Of a stretch of DNA of 64,000 nucleotides, positions 21,190 to 33,530 are shown piece by piece (positions within the stretch are counted from its first letter, which is position 1; each line of letters begins with the position of its first letter). The stretch spans positions 1,550,001-1,614,000 of the forward strand of contig JAOCPU010000001.1 of NCBI GenBank assembly GCA_035772785.1. The letters run 5' to 3'. The position numbers and the translations under genes are program-made. This DNA comes from Phlebiopsis flavidoalba (taxonomy: Eukaryota; Basidiomycota; Agaricomycetes; Polyporales; Phanerochaetaceae). The notes beneath the pieces are model-generated. The model saw only the letters and a list, made by a program, of their open reading frames with translations, was not told the origin of the DNA and did not search any database.

Positions 21190-22860
21190 ATGCGCCCAGC
21201 TCTGGGGTCCGCAGAGCGTATACTCTCAGCTAAACGGTGGAGTCGGGTACCACCATGGGTTCACAATCTTCTAGTGAGCCGGTTGTGCCCTCTTCATCGC
21301 GACTTATCCTCCCGCGTCCGAGAAAGAACCCCCACGTACAAGATGTCCAAGACAATGTCGGGCTTGCGCGTAGGCCTTGTCGTTGATGAAGACCGAAGAA
21401 CAGTCTCGATGACCAACGTCATCGAACCCAAGGGGCCCGCCCCATTACGACCTGCGGCGCGATCACACCTCGCACTCCAGCTACCACCGTGCAGCCTACT
21501 CCTATTAAGCCAGGAAGTCGGTCAAATTGTTGTCTCGACCATGGGTCCTCCCGGAAAATATTGAGTCACCACAGTACTGCCTTCGCCCCTCGAGCTCAAT
21601 GAGAGGAGCACACCGCTGTGTCGACGTCCCCTTCGCGGCCGCCGTCAACCGTTCAGTAGGCCCGCTATCGCCACGAAACAATTCGTGTAGAACAATTCTC
21701 AGTCTCCCATAGCCCGAAATATCACCCTGTGGTTACCAAGCCGTACACCAAGAAGTCCCCTTTATGCTGGTCCGTCTACGCCCCGATCCACCCTCAAGGC
21801 AAATATCTCCACACTGCGTCAGCTACGTCTTTCTCCCGGCCGCAAATTCCTCGGCCAGCCACCTATCCGATATCGCGTGAAACCCAGGCCAGTATGCTTT
21901 GCCCTCTTCTACGAAAAGGGTTTCTAACCCTTTCGCCGTATCGTTTCCTCCGACCCGGTATGCGTCTTATCCACTGCCGAGTCCCAGGGTCTCTGGCTAG
22001 GCCTGGCGTAGCCTTCTTCACCACTGCGCCCCGTCAAAATGCGGAGTCCATGGCGCGTAGCGCACCTTCTGCCTCGTCAAATTCTATAACGAGTGTTGGA
22101 TTCCTAACCCCCTGGCGCGCACGACAGCCGGACACACACATCTCGAATAAGCTCACCCTCTAGGTGCTCCTAGAACTGTGTTCTTAAGGAGCGCGCACCT
22201 TGCCCACGCGTTCCCCCCAGCTAGAGCTCACCCGATCGGACGCGGCACCACCGACAAACCAAACCTTACCGGCGAATAAACCCCCGCCTCGGGCGCCAAC
22301 CGACCAACGTCAGTCGGATCGATCGCCAAACCTCAACCCTCCCGGCGCTCCAAATCCCCTCACCCACCCCGGCCCTCGATCTCGCCATCGCATCCTCTTC
22401 TAGCAGCCTAGGCCGCCCCGCTCCCGCCCGACACCCACGCCCAGGCTCGCGCAGCCCGCAACGCCAGCGCCCTACGCACCAGGTTTCAAGCCGAAAGGGA
22501 GTTTACCGGCCGGGCGCACGGTGACGGATTTTCCTCGACGCGCGCCGGCTGGCGCGGGGACCAGGGCCGCGTCGAGCACACGCGCCTCGAGCGGCGGCTC
22601 GAGAAGCTCGTGGGTCTGCATTTTTTCCGCATCCCGGGACGCGAAGAGGAAGGAGAGCGAGAGCCGGCCTGAGCCTGTGATTAACCGACGCGGCGCGTCG
22701 AGTTTCTTTGATATTGATATTGGGACGCTTAAGGGGGAAGAGCCCGGGGGAGCTGTGGAAGGGGGTTGTGCAGGCACCAGGAGGCGCGGGGGGAAGAATG
22801 TATGTGACGAGGGGTCGTGGTGTGTTGTGTTTTCTGATGATGTGGGTGTAGACTGATAAT
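21190..22860 (+). CDS. Possible unidentified gene, heavily frame-broken
   Basis: Plus-strand segments have protein-like composition but no family I recognise. They include MSKTMSGLRVGLVVDEDRRT plus VSMTNVIEPKGPA (about 21343-21440). STLKANISTLRQLRLSPGR, FLGQPPIRYRVKPRPVCFAL, FYEKGF and RIVSSDPV..ESQGLWLGL follow (about 21785-22010). A Pro-rich stretch and then an Arg/Glu-rich helical stretch (about 22480-22660) come last. Joining them needs repeated shifts, so one gene, two genes or a pseudogene are all possible. Confidence 0.25.
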
Positions 22861-24265
22861 TGGGCACTGTGCTAGCGGCTGAACAGACTATCACGCCCTG
22901 GGAGACGATGCGTGCGGTGTCCAAATGCCCGTTGTGCACGTAAGGATACTGTATGCATTACATGGTTTTCTTCTGCTCATTCTTCCACAGGTCCCCGTTT
23001 CCACCCGCTGACGAACGCAAACACCATCTGTCGCCTATGCGGTCGAATTTATCTGCTCCTTACCCGTCAAAGTACCCACAACGACCACAACCCTGTTCAC
23101 ATTCTTGTCCCCCTTATGTTCGTCGCCTCCGATCCTCTGACAAGGTCACGGTCGAGGAGGTCGAAGCGGGGGTCGACTATGGCGTGCGGCGGAGGACAAG
23201 CAGTATGGGCGGCAACAGCCTCAATGGGGTAAAAGGGAGAGCGGACGCGCTGGGGCTTGGTTCGAGCGACGAAACAGTTTTTGAAAGGTGGTGCGGATAT
23301 GTCGAGATTGTCGCCACTTTTGCTGTGAGTGAATATTTTCTGAAGGTGGCGAAATACTGACGGATGCTGGTGTAGTCGGAGACGGTATACGCAAGAAGCC
23401 CACACTGTGCGCTTTTTCTCGCGGTTATACGAGGTTAGTCTGCATCGTTCATTTAAAGCATGGAGATGATACCTGATTACTTTTGACCAGGCATTCATCT
23501 CGGTGTAGATCGAGAAGGAGATTGAAGAGACATTACACAGTTCCAGGAATTGATGTTAAGCCTCAAGTAAGCTTCCGATTTCTGTAGCGCATATATCCAA
23601 CCTTACCGAGAATAAATTTTTCTATAGCAAAGAACGAAAAGAAAAGGTACCATCTCCCGAAGGCGTCGGCCGCCCGAAAAAGCGACTGCTGGAAGCGTTT
23701 GCTCAGTACGAACGCCAATAGCAAAGCGGATACGAAACTTCCTTGCGAAGGTGGGCCGGGCGGTTCGCAGGACCGTGTCCAGCAAGCCATCGTTACCCTT
23801 GGGCAAATATCTTCTTGACCAAAAAACATGTTCCACTCTTCAGGTTACACTCTCTTCCTCATTATATTACATCCTACTAATTAGCTACGCAGGGGCCCCT
23901 ACCGAAGCCAGCAAAGCCTACGAAAAACGCCGTCGCCCTCATCAGAATCACCACAGGCCACCCATCCGCCCCTCGACCCCGACTCAGAGGTTGCAAAAGC
24001 ACTGCAAGCCCCTCCTGGAGCAGGAAGCTCACTCCTGGAGAGTTTTGTGGAAGAGGCAAAATCACAGCGCAAGTTTGAGGACACCCAAACGCTGAAGGGC
24101 AAATCATCAATGAAATCCGGGCGGAGATCGACCGAATTCTGGCGACAGCGGACGGCAGGCCTCAGTGAAAATCGACCTACCTTGGGAGGAAGACTCGATA
24201 ATTGACGTACCTCCAGTCCTCATGACATCAAGGACTTTATACCACGGAACCACCCTGGAAATCTA
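22861..24265 (+). CDS. Possible unidentified gene, frame-broken
   Basis: Plus-strand fragments include SDKVTVEEVEAGVDYGVRRR and SSDETVFERWCGYVEIVATF (about 23133-23330). IEKEIEETLHSS, KEKVPSPEGVGRPKKRLLEA and LLESFVEEAKSQRKFEDTQT (about 24030-24090) follow, and then DIKDFIPRNHPGNLI to a stop near 24263. The ending fragments look like the acidic, charged C-terminus of a real protein. I cannot name it. Intron-like gaps (GTAAG near 23567) suggest three or more exons. Confidence 0.3.
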
Positions 24266-24559
24266 ATTACTAGACTATATTTAATTGATTATAGTGTGAT
24301 AGCAAGTGCAACAGTGATGTGAACGACAGCTGATAGTGCGCAAAAAATGAGTGTAAAGACCAAACGACGTGAAACAAATCGAGTGTTTGTGAAGGCGCAA
24401 CTAGAGCCACCCTGTTTGGGCCCATTAAAATAGTTCCCGGATAAGTTAGATGGCAGAAAAAGTACAACGGCACAGAACCCGTGCAATGTCACGATATTGA
24501 TACAAGTATCCCGGCGTTGCAGACAGGCAATACCAAGGAGCGGAATCCGTTACCCATAA
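24266..24559. other. Intergenic
   Basis: AT-rich spacer between the unidentified plus-strand gene and the 3' end of SOG2. Nothing seen. Confidence 0.45.
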
Positions 24560-27500
24560 CTAGACGGCGGAACTTATGTTGCGAGAGCGCACTGCGCGGG
24601 GAGTCCTTGGACGGTGTGGCCAATTTGGAGCTGACGAACGCGAGCGGCGCCGCGACCGCGAGTGAAGCTGGCGGGAAGCCTGTCGTCCTCTGCGATGGGT
24701 GCCATTGTTGGCGTCGAGTGGCCTAACAACCATAGGAGAATAAGGGCGAGGTGTTGGAGCTGGAGAAAAAGACGAAACATGTAAGAGCATAACAAATTCT
24801 TGAGTGGCGTTGGTGAGGTCGGACCATCTGCGCGCGTTAAACGAAGCGGATATGGGGAGCGAGCTGGTTCGCATGATATTGAGGAGTTGGACAACGACCT
24901 ATGATTATTCAAATGAGAAATACGACTAGACACTGGCGGAAGAAGCTCACCTTTGCTAATGTACGGCATCGTCGTGTATTGCCGTACGATCGACGTTGAC
25001 GTCTCCATCTTCAGAAGACGAATGTTCTCATGAAGCCTTCGGGTCACATCTTTCGCTTAACTTAATCGGCCCTGAAGCTCCGAACGCATGGCGGGGTCGT
25101 CGAGGAGCAACTCGTCCGTCATGTCCCATACCACCGGTGCGGACTTAACCGCGGTGTTCAACGCGTCCAAAGCTTCCTTGTCAATCCAGTTGACTGTTGA
25201 TCCTACGTCAAGAGCTGGGGGTTTGTGAGGGAATAAAGGTGAAGAACTGGCCGATGCCACGAAGGAGCTTGCTGAACTCTGTCTTGAATGTGAATCCCAT
25301 CGTGATGTAGAAGGCGACGGCCGAACGATGCCATCGTTATGACCGGCACCATTAGCCGCAAGCCGAAGGTCGCCTGGCTTGTGCGCACGACCGTGAAGGC
25401 GTGGCAGGGATACCGCCAGATGGGAGAGGCTCTTCAACAAAACGAGGGCAACATCTTCCCTATCTCCAGATCCTTGTAACTGAATGACCCAGCGTGGCGT
25501 CTGTTCATACGAGCCTTTCCGTCAAACAACCCGTTCGAATTCGGTCCTCATGTGAGGTCTAGGGGCAGGGGAGAGCTGTGACGGCAGCTGGGAGCCTCCA
25601 ACAGGGCGCCGACATGGCGAGGATACGATGCTGAGGCGAGTCCGGAGGCAGTGACCGTGTTTCCGCGTGTCTGTGAGGGCCGATGATGGCTAAGGTAGGG
25701 TTTCACCGCGTCGATCTGACTTGCAATCGACCGCCACGCATTCGAAATTTCGGCCGTAGCGCCATACAAAAACGCAGCAGCATCTGTCTCGTGTACCTGG
25801 CGTCATCGCTGGTAGCAATAACCTTGAGTTGAAGGGATAAGACCCCAACGGCCTTGCAAAAACCATGACGTTTTCGCGACATGTCTCCACAACAGCCCTG
25901 CAAATGGCGGAAAAGACGGCAGGGATCTCCTGCTGATTGAGTCGTCGAAACGATCTAGTGCCTGAATCAACTGTGTCATAGCACGTAGTCGCGGGGTGAA
26001 GGACCTTGAGGAGCACCGCGGATAGCCTCTCGTCGATTGCGTATACCGTATAATGCTGCAGAGACTGGTAAATCTGACAGACACTGAATAGGATACCGCG
26101 TAACGGCATCTATCAGAGCCAGCAGTGGAGGGGGGATCGTCTTGGACAAAGTGGGGAGTCAATGCAGAGAGACGACGGAAATACGAGTTGCGTTCGACGA
26201 TCCATAGGCGGGGCGGATTGGTGCAGCGAAACTGGGGAAGAGACTACGCCGCCTTGGTTAAGAACCCTTCCGAGACGGAAATTCGCCATCGAGCCATTTG
26301 ACGAGTCGGACTCTTGCCTATGCGGCGGTGATGGTATGCTGTACTGATCGGCGTGACCGTGAACCTGATCCTTCGACTCACCCCGACGATGAGTGACAGG
26401 CCGCAGATCGGGGAGGCTCTTCTGGCTGAGCGCGTCTCTTCGCGGAGGACCGAACATGCCAGGGAGAAACGGAGGGTTTCGTCCCTGTTGACGTGCAGTA
26501 GACTCTGTGGACTCGTCTTCGTTTGAAGATACTGATTCGTCTGGCGTCGGAAGATAGCTTTCGGGAGATCGGCCTGGCGATGTGGACTTTGTGATACTTC
26601 TCGAAGATGATGAGAGGGCATCCAGGTGAAGACGTGGCGGTCGTGGGGATCTCGGAGACCGTGACATGCTTGGTCCAGGTTGCGGTAGGGTGTCTTCGGA
26701 ATACACAGACGTGTCAGAGTCACGAGAAATTGTACGTTGGTGATTTGGAGACAGACTGAAGTCCAGACTTCGGTCCACAGGGGATTGGGTTCAATCCAAG
26801 TCATCATCTCGCGTGTAATCTCTGTGATGCTGAATTAGTAGGGACGTCCACACACTCAGCAAAATGCACGTACAGTATCGTGTCAAGAACAGTATCGTTG
26901 TCATTGTCCTCATCAAAATATGATGCTTCGTCGGGAAGTTGAGCTTCACTTGAGAGCGAGTTCTTGTTAATCCACGTTTGTATTCGCCGTATCCAGCTCT
27001 TCGTGGCGACCTCGTCCTCACTAGACGGGGGCTCCATGATATCCTTCGGGGGCCATTCGATGGGATTATGGTCAGCTCTGAACGTAGTTAGTTTCATGGA
27101 ATTGCGCGAAGTAGGGGGGGATCTTGTGAATTTTGTTCCGGGAGATGGAGAAAACCTGTGCTTCTCGTCAGCAGACACGGATAGCAGCCGAAACGACGCG
27201 TACTCTTAGCTTGACGAGGGATCCTGGTTGAGAGGGGAAGCGTTTTGAGTTTATTGCGGCTGATATCCAGGATTTCAAGGTTGGACATTATGGTCAACCT
27301 GAAATACAATAAGCTTGTGGCCCCAGTGTGATGATATACGTACTCACCGACATCAGGGAAACTGCTGAAGTTATTACCCTTCAATGACACAGTATCTGAG
27401 ATTGGAAATAAGGGTGAAAGCCACGGGGAGCGTTGTGAGTCGATTATGCGACAGTGCAATTCTAACAGACAAGGGTACCAGGGGGGCTCTGAGTAAGTCT

Positions 27501-27778
27501 GACACCCGTGTGAGGGGGCCAAAACACACCTGGAGACGATGTTCCGCGTGCCATATTCTGGGGCCTTTGCCGATGCTAGCCAGCTCTTCTGCACCATCGT
27601 CCCCGACGTCCGTGAGATTCTTGTGAGCCAAGTCCAGAGATGTGCCGTTGTCGGACGATTTCTTGAGGGCCTCCGCTATATGCTCGCGAGTGAGCAGGAC
27701 AGACGGAAGGGGCGAGTGCGGTCCTGGCTTAGTCGACACCATCCGAGCCTGCAAAGATCCAACATCTGAGGAGGGCAT
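24560..27778 (-). CDS. SOG2: Sog2-like leucine-rich-repeat protein of the RAM/morphogenesis (MOR) network
   Basis: In yeasts Sog2 is a scaffold of the RAM kinase pathway, acting with the Kic1 and Cbk1-Mob2 kinases in polarity and cell separation. ATG at 27778 gives MPSSDVGSLQARMVSTKPGP and then REHIAEALKKSSDNGTSLDL plus AHKNLTDVGDDGAEEL. LRRs follow: IALSHNRLTTLP (about 27420-27460), LKGNNFSSFPDV and LEILDISRNKLKTLP (about 27240-27290). FSISRNKIHKIP and DHNPIEWPPKDI close the array. Then come KSWIRRIQTWINKNSL and a long Ser/Pro-rich linker (MDRSLDFSLSPNHQRTISRD onward, 26113-26778). The SOG2 domain reads RGILFSVCQIYQSLQHYTVY, ERLSAVLLKVLHPATT, CRAVVETCRENVMVF and YGATAEISNAWRSIASQID. A later helix, RRLHENIRLLKMETSTSIVR, precedes a Ser/Arg-rich tail ending near 24560. 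Many exons and several frame breaks are present. The nearby Bud23 gene is divergent. Confidence 0.88.
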
Positions 27779-28019
27779 GGATGGCTGGTGGTGGTTGCCC
27801 GCAAGGACTACAACGCTTTCAACTGGTCTACTCTCGTTACTAGCGCTTGGGCGCCTGGACCGCAAGGGACCGGCCAGCGCTTGCGATTCTAAGTTCTTGG
27901 CGCAAACTTCGGTGCGCTGACTTCTCTCCCGAAAACATTGCACAGGTTGCATACAGCCTCTCTCACTTTCCGGCTCGCTGCCTTACGCATTTGTCGGGAA
28001 TCCTGCGGAAAAACGCACC

Positions 28020-29196
28020 ATGTCCCGCCCGGAACTCGTTCGCACCTCCGGTAAATCGTGCGTATTTACACTATTGCCCGAGCCAGGCTGTGGTTAACAG
28101 TCCATCTGTAGTACTATGTGGGATATAGAAGCCACCAAGTACACCAACAAGTAACGTCTCACAACCTAGTCTGAATGAGACCGAGAAACTTACTATGGGT
28201 CCCCGTAGCACCCGAGTCCAGCAAATTCAGGCGGACATGACATATCGTGCACTAGAATTACTCTAATCTACCGCCCGACGAACCCGCCGTATTTTTTTTT
28301 GTTAGACATCGGCTGTGGCTCGGGGCTCTCTGGCGAAATCCTTGATGAAGAGGGTTACAACTGGATTGGCTGTGACATTGCTCCCGAGTATGCGTGCTAG
28401 GTGGTTCCCATGGATGGTAACCCTTACCCTGTAACTGACGTACCTTGCACCCGAGAGGTGGCACTCGAACGTGAGGTCGAAGGAGATCTGTTTCTCTCAG
28501 GATATTGGGGCAAGGCTTTGGCTTTCGTCCGGGTAGCTTTGACGGCGCAATAAGTGTGTGTGTTGCTAGTATAGGCCACAAAGGGGCGTAATGTTCACCG
28601 CTATACGCAGTATATCGGTATTACACATGGCTTCTCAACGCAGAAAGAAACATCACACCTATACCAACCTCATCACCGCCCACACCGCCTTAATCGATTC
28701 TTCACGACCCTTCACTCCGCCCTTCGTAACCCGTCACGAGCGGTGCTACAGTTTTACCCGAGCTCGGACGACCAAATTCAACTAATTACGTCTACCGCCC
28801 AAAAAAGCCGGTTTTGGCGGAGGTGTCGTTGTTCGACTACCCAAAACTCCAAAAAAGCTATGGGAAGGATCTTTTTATGTTTTGTTTGTTGGCGGCGGGA
28901 GGCGCAACAACAGGTCCCGAAGGGTCTGGACGGAGAAGAAGGTCGAAGATGATAGCCAGGCACGATTTGAGAAACGCAGAGAGAAGCTCAGGGCCAGGGG
29001 CACACTAGAACTGGGTAGACGGAAGAATATCAAAAGACAAAGATTTGGATTCTCAAGAAGAAAGAGGTTTGTCTTGTGCAGTTCTCTCCGTCCCTGCTCT
29101 TATTAACATCCTCAAAGCTTTACCGCCAAAGAGGAATAGGAAGGTGTCCCTCGTGACTCAAGATACACTGGTCGCAAGCGAAAAGCAGTATTCTGA
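28020..29196 (+). CDS. BUD23: 18S rRNA (guanine-N7) methyltransferase Bud23
   Basis: Bud23 methylates the N7 of one guanine of 18S rRNA, with Trm112 as partner, during 40S export. ATG at 28020 gives MSRPELV and a PP-containing segment. After introns (about 28050-28100 and 28150-28208) it reads TRVQQIQADMTYRALELL. The SAM-binding motif I, LDIGCGSGLSGEILDEEGYN, spans about 28312-28370, followed by WIGCDIAPEML. An intron (about 28398-28447) leads to LEREVEGDLFLSDIG and RPGSFDGAIS. AVLQFYPSSDDQIQLITSTA follows (about 28737-28795), then GFGGGVVVRLPK-like and ARFEKRREKLRARG. The basic C-terminal tail includes KNIK..FGFSRRKR, an intron (about 29068-29119) and RYTGRKRKAVF, with stop TGA at 29194-29196. 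This is the expected WBS_methylT tail. Four or five frame changes are present. The Bcs1-like gene converges 60 bp away. Confidence 0.92.
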
Positions 29197-29256
29197 ACAT
29201 CTGTCTGTTTTTTACGAGAGTGTATTATTTAACGCTGTTGTGTCCCTATGTAACTC

Positions 29257-30975
29257 TTAGCGTTTTGCTCTACTTGAAGACTGATGCCAAAGTAGTGTGA
29301 CTGCTTCGCAGTGTGCACTGCTACGGATGAATAGGCCTTGCAGAGCGGCCATGCTTTGCTTTCTTGCCTTTCTTCATCTCCTCGGCTACAAGCTCCTCCA
29401 CTGTGGAACTTAGACGCTCCAAGCTCCTCTTTGCTTAAATTCTCCAGCCCTCGTGCCGTCTTCGTACCGTAAAACTGTTTTTGAACAGACGCCTCGCCTG
29501 GGCAGGACTAGCGTCGTCTATGAGCACTGAAAGGTCTACTCGTCCTGGGCGGATCAACGCGCGGGTCCAGGTCGCTCGGGGATGATTGTGTGGTCATGAA
29601 AATGATGCGCTTCCTCCTCGCCTGAGGCCACACCGTCCCCAGCGCATTGTGAGGAATCCGGAAAAGGTCACTGATGATTGGTACCGCATTAGATAATAAC
29701 GGTATCGATAGCCACCTTTCGAGTAAAGAGCGAGGCAAATGGACGAACCCGTCTTCGCCTAGTACCTGAACACGCTTATTTGAAAGCAAGGCATCAATAT
29801 CTTCAATCAAAACAATACTGCGTTCAGGATTAATTGGAGTAGAATAGATGGATGAGCTTGTGTCATCAGCCAAACTAACCCCGCTCAGAAGGCACCAAAT
29901 TGAGTAGGCAGAATGTCGTATGAAGAGGGATCCTCGCGAGAGGCTTGTATAAAGGAGGATTTCTCCGAGAACCGGCGAGGGCCATGTAAGAGATAACCTC
30001 TACGGTAAGGCAAGGTGCCTAAAAAGTCATGTCAGAGGCAATGTGTATAACGAATCATTCTTGCACACAATCTACCTCTTGTCGCGTAACCATTGCTCCT
30101 CTTCGACGAAGAAACGCGTTGACGTGCTTTCCTCAATTCGATCCGCAACCTTTTCTTGGAGTAGCAACGGTACTTGCGCATAAGGCCGCTTCCCGCCGCG
30201 CCGTCGTTGACCACAACAAGGCACGCACATGTCGATCCCCCAAGGGTGTGTGAATGACACATGCTTGCCTTCATTTCCCCGCATGCGAACTCATGTCCCC
30301 TTGGCTTTCAGCTAGAAGAGGTCATTAGCCTGGTGGGAATAATGTTTTTGGTTTTTTTTTCACTCTGTCGTTGTCACGGGAAAGCGTGGTCACTAGTGTC
30401 ACTTGTCTCCCATTGTGGTATTACCGTGACAATTTAATTGTTGAGGATGCGCGTTTTCACGAATACTGCTTTTGACCGTGAAGACTATCGATGAGGATAA
30501 ACAAAGTGGAATAATTTCGTGGTATAGACACGATCCTAGCCTGAACCCATGCGCTCGTTGGTACCGTAGCAGATGCGTACCTGGCCCAGCTGGACAAGCT
30601 TGAGAAAACCGACGAGCTCCCGTTCTTGTGCTGTTCATATTGCAAAGTCCACTTTGGACACTAAGCTGGTGATCTTTTTGTCCAATACTTTTGCGATCCC
30701 GCGCGAGGGTGCTTGCTGCGGTTCTGGTCTCGACATCCATGCCAAGAACCAATCGTAAGACGGATCCTTGTTGTTGATCTCCAGAGAAACTAGCATGCGA
30801 CGACGGAGCGCGACGGAAGATATCATGAGTGCTTGTCGAAGTGCTGTAAGGCCAACACCGACACCCTACACGTCATAAATGGGGTCTTCTTGGATTGAGT
30901 GACTGACAGGAACGTACCATGAGCCCAAATCCCGCTTGGAGTACGGACTAGCTTAACAGCATTCAGCTACATGAA
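29257..30975 (-). CDS. Bcs1-like mitochondrial AAA protein
   Basis: Bcs1-type AAA ATPases sit in the mitochondrial inner membrane, and Bcs1 itself inserts the Rieske protein into complex III. The 5' exon gives NAVKLVRTPSGIWAH; the start is lost near 30975. After an intron (about 30865-30918) the hydrophobic GVGVGLTALRQALM, then VALRRRMLVSLEINNKDPSY and DWFLAWMSRP mark the BCS1_N domain (about 30690-30820). Broken frames give WGSTCACLVV, LRKARQRVSS.. and EEEQWLRDKR (about 30060-30250). YRRGYLLHGPRRFSEKSSF corresponds to an altered Walker A (about 29950-30000). NPERSIVLIEDIDALLSNKR holds Walker B (about 29770-29830), followed by GEERIIFMTT-like and HPDRLDPAL/IRPGRVDLSV. The C-terminal helices VEELVAEEMKKG lead to a stop at 29257. 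Whether this is Bcs1 itself or one of the several fungal Bcs1 paralogues is unclear. Confidence 0.8.
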
Positions 30976-31488
30976 ACATCGTGGACAAGGGCCGATACTC
31001 CACGAGGAATTGTCATTCAGAAATCTACTCAACAGCGATGAGTCCGATGCTGTAGGTATCGAGGAGACGATATCCGTTGTCGCTGAGCATCCACGGAGGC
31101 CAGAGCCGTTTGCTCATCCGGCAGCGCATTGCTTACTGGCGTACCGGTGGTTTGGGGAGGTAGGCGTCGCCATTTTGAAGCCTCTATTCGGGTTTTATGC
31201 CCCGAGATGTGTGAACAGACCTAATGTTCTGGAGGTTCAAGCGGTCGAAAGCCACGGAGCAAGGAGCTTGACTGAGCTTGGTGCAAACGAACGGAGCGGC
31301 TCGGCGTTTCGGCTCGGAGGTGTGCACAAGCGCCCGCTCCACACGATCGTCGAAAGCTATGAACTTGGTCGAAAATACATACGGACATCGCAGTGTCAGA
31401 GTGTGCGAGGAGTCATGTGGGTATCAATAAAGAGGAGGCTGCGTATATGATAAATTACAGCAAAAAATATTTACACAACGCTCTGAAA
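30976..31488. other. Intergenic with one open plus-strand frame
   Basis: A 159-codon plus-strand frame (30971-31450) crosses this spacer without interruption. Its sequence shows no motif and it overlaps the likely first exon of the Bcs1-like gene, so I do not call it a gene. Confidence 0.35.
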
Positions 31489-33171
31489 TTAAAAGGCTCC
31501 CTGACCAGGTATGAATGGTAACCTTTGTCCGCTACTACTCGCCGCACCTGAAGATAAACGAAACTTTGTGTCACGGTTTCCCTCTCGAAGATCCTGGAAT
31601 AGGTTAGAGGAGGCACGAGAAGCGACAGCGCTAGGACCAGACGGAGAGAAATACTGTCTGCCGGAAGGTGTCGAGGGCACAGAAGGCATAAAGCGTTGCG
31701 TTTGAAGAGACGGCGTTGCAGACCGAAAGTTGCCCGACGACGTATGATTTGGCATTGCAGGGTCCAGAAAAGAGCCAGAAGCATTGTCTGTCGCCACCGG
31801 AATAAAGAGTTTATTGTGTATCGTGGTGGCGCGGTGTGGGGAGGTGGTCCGAATCCGCCTCGAGTATCTTGGGAAGGATTCCGAGGAAGTACGGGCGGAG
31901 GCATCCGAGTGGTATCATCTTGAATTGCATTATTGTGTCGTCGAACCAAGTGAGGTTGGTAAGGAGATTGACTATGGGTAGAGGCCTCACTACGGACTTT
32001 CATGGTGGGTATATATGCGCTCGTTCTGGTTGCATAAGTCGGCGGTTCTGTGCTTGACGAACAGCATTGGTCTGAGCGTAGGACAGAGCCGCGGGCAGCG
32101 CGGCTCCCTCTTCGCGAACTGGTGATGTGCTGTACGCGTAACGTCTTATAGCAAGTATCAACCCAGAAGCCTACCCGTTGTATAAACGAGGAAGCATACT
32201 CTGTAAACCGACGCGATCCAGGCCGCTCAAGTTCCTCGTTATGATGTTCGTCATCGGCAAGACTCTGCCGCCCGTTGAAGACTCGTTTTTTTGCTGGTTA
32301 GGTGGAATAGTTAGTCTGTTGGGGCCAAACCGGGGCAATGGCCGACTGAGGGCTTGAGTTAGTATGAGCGCCGGCATTCTCTCTGATAAGGAATTGTGAG
32401 TGGCCTCGTGATGATGGTTCCGGTTTATCAATGACCTATGGCTCAACATCTGCCGTTTCCCGTTAGCATTCGGAATATCAGACGCCTCCATGTATGTCTG
32501 AAGGCGATGGTTATTCGACTGAAGACCTTCGAGACTCCTATATATCACCCTCGTTGAACATCTCCACATATAGTAAAGGAATTGTCTACGCACGCTCTGA
32601 GATCCTTGTTCTCTTGCACAAGGGGCTTCATTCGTTCGATAAGACTGCGCTGAGCACACACTTCTTCTTGTAGTGTCTGACCAACGATGCCAATGTTTCG
32701 ATCTGAAACTAAGGCACCGTAAGGCCCAGGTTTATCGTCAATTGTGCCTTTTTGGACGCCTACTCTGGCAGCAAACGCTAACGTATCGAATGACTGAGGC
32801 ACAGAAGTGAACCATGTAGACATAGGCGGTTCAAGCTGTTTTCATGCAAGAAGAATGAGTATGAGGACGATGGAACTTGATGTACATACCTCCTTCTGTA
32901 CTGCTGCTACCTGCACTTCCTTAGCACCACATTTGGCGCAGGTATGATCGCTTCCTATACGAAAGATGAACTGGGATTACAAACGGAGGAGCACGATGCA
33001 GACTCACTAAGGTGGCCATTGCATACTACGTGACCACACTCCGTTGATCCAAAAAGGAGTGGTAGGAGGTCCCCCTGAGTCAGGGGTGTATGGTAGATGA
33101 CATTTGGAGCAACAAACGAAGTCCCAGAAATCAAAGTCGCGTTCAAGACCGGCTGGCTCGAATGTTGACAT
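31489..33171 (-). CDS. RING-finger/coiled-coil protein resembling Zip3/HEI10 meiotic E3 ligases
   Basis: Start ATG at 33171 gives MSTFEPAGLERDFDFWDFVC, then CSKCHLPYTPDSGGPPTTPFW. After a frame shift comes ECGHVVCNGHL and a C..C pair: a RING with Cys/His ligands around C-x2-C, CGHVVC-x2-H and C-x3-C (about 33010-33115). A second zinc pair, HTCAKCGAKEVQVAAVQKE, lies near 32900-32960. WFTSVPQSFDTLAFAAR follows, then a helical coiled-coil stretch (LQEEVCAQRSLIERMKPLVQ, ENKDLRACV, about 32585-32690). The rest is Ser/Pro/Arg-rich and ends in short motifs MPPPVLPRNPSQDTRG, TQRFMPSVPSTPSGR and RLPFIPGQGAF (31489). RING at the N-terminus, coiled coil and Ser-rich tail match the Zip3/HEI10 layout (SUMO or ubiquitin ligase at crossover sites). 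Sequence alone does not separate this from other RING proteins. It is divergent from the JmjC gene. Confidence 0.6.
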
Positions 33172-33530
33172 CCTTGAGGAGCGGAGCCAGGTAGGCAGAA
33201 AAACGGTACGGACTCAGCACCACAGCAGTACCTTTCGGCAATGGATATGCCCAATAGACACGGACGGAGGTTCTGGAACTTGAACGCTTTACACCAAAAG
33301 TCTGCCCCCGTGACTGGACCGGGAACGCACGCGTGACAGTACCGTGACGCTCGTGATCGTGACAGGTCAGCGCCCATTTATGCTGTGGCCAAAAACGCCG
33401 TGGCGAACTTGGATCTTGACACTCCCACAGCTGGGATCTCACTTGGAGAAATAGCGAGCAACTTGTCAGCACACAAGCTTTACATCACACATAGCTCACT
33501 GACTTCTCTCATCACTCACAGCTCCCTTGC
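33172..33530. promoter_or_regulatory. Divergent promoter region, RING protein and JmjC protein
   Basis: The only spacer between the two divergent starts (33171 minus, 33531 plus), about 360 bp. It contains CT-rich tracts on the plus strand close to the JmjC start (about 33480-33530). No other feature seen. Confidence 0.4.

Noticed and set aside
30971..31450. 159-codon uninterrupted plus-strand frame between the Bcs1-like and RING genes
   Set aside because: No recognisable domain, and it overlaps the first exon of the Bcs1-like gene. In a window where real genes are frame-broken, an unbroken frame of this size is not evidence by itself.
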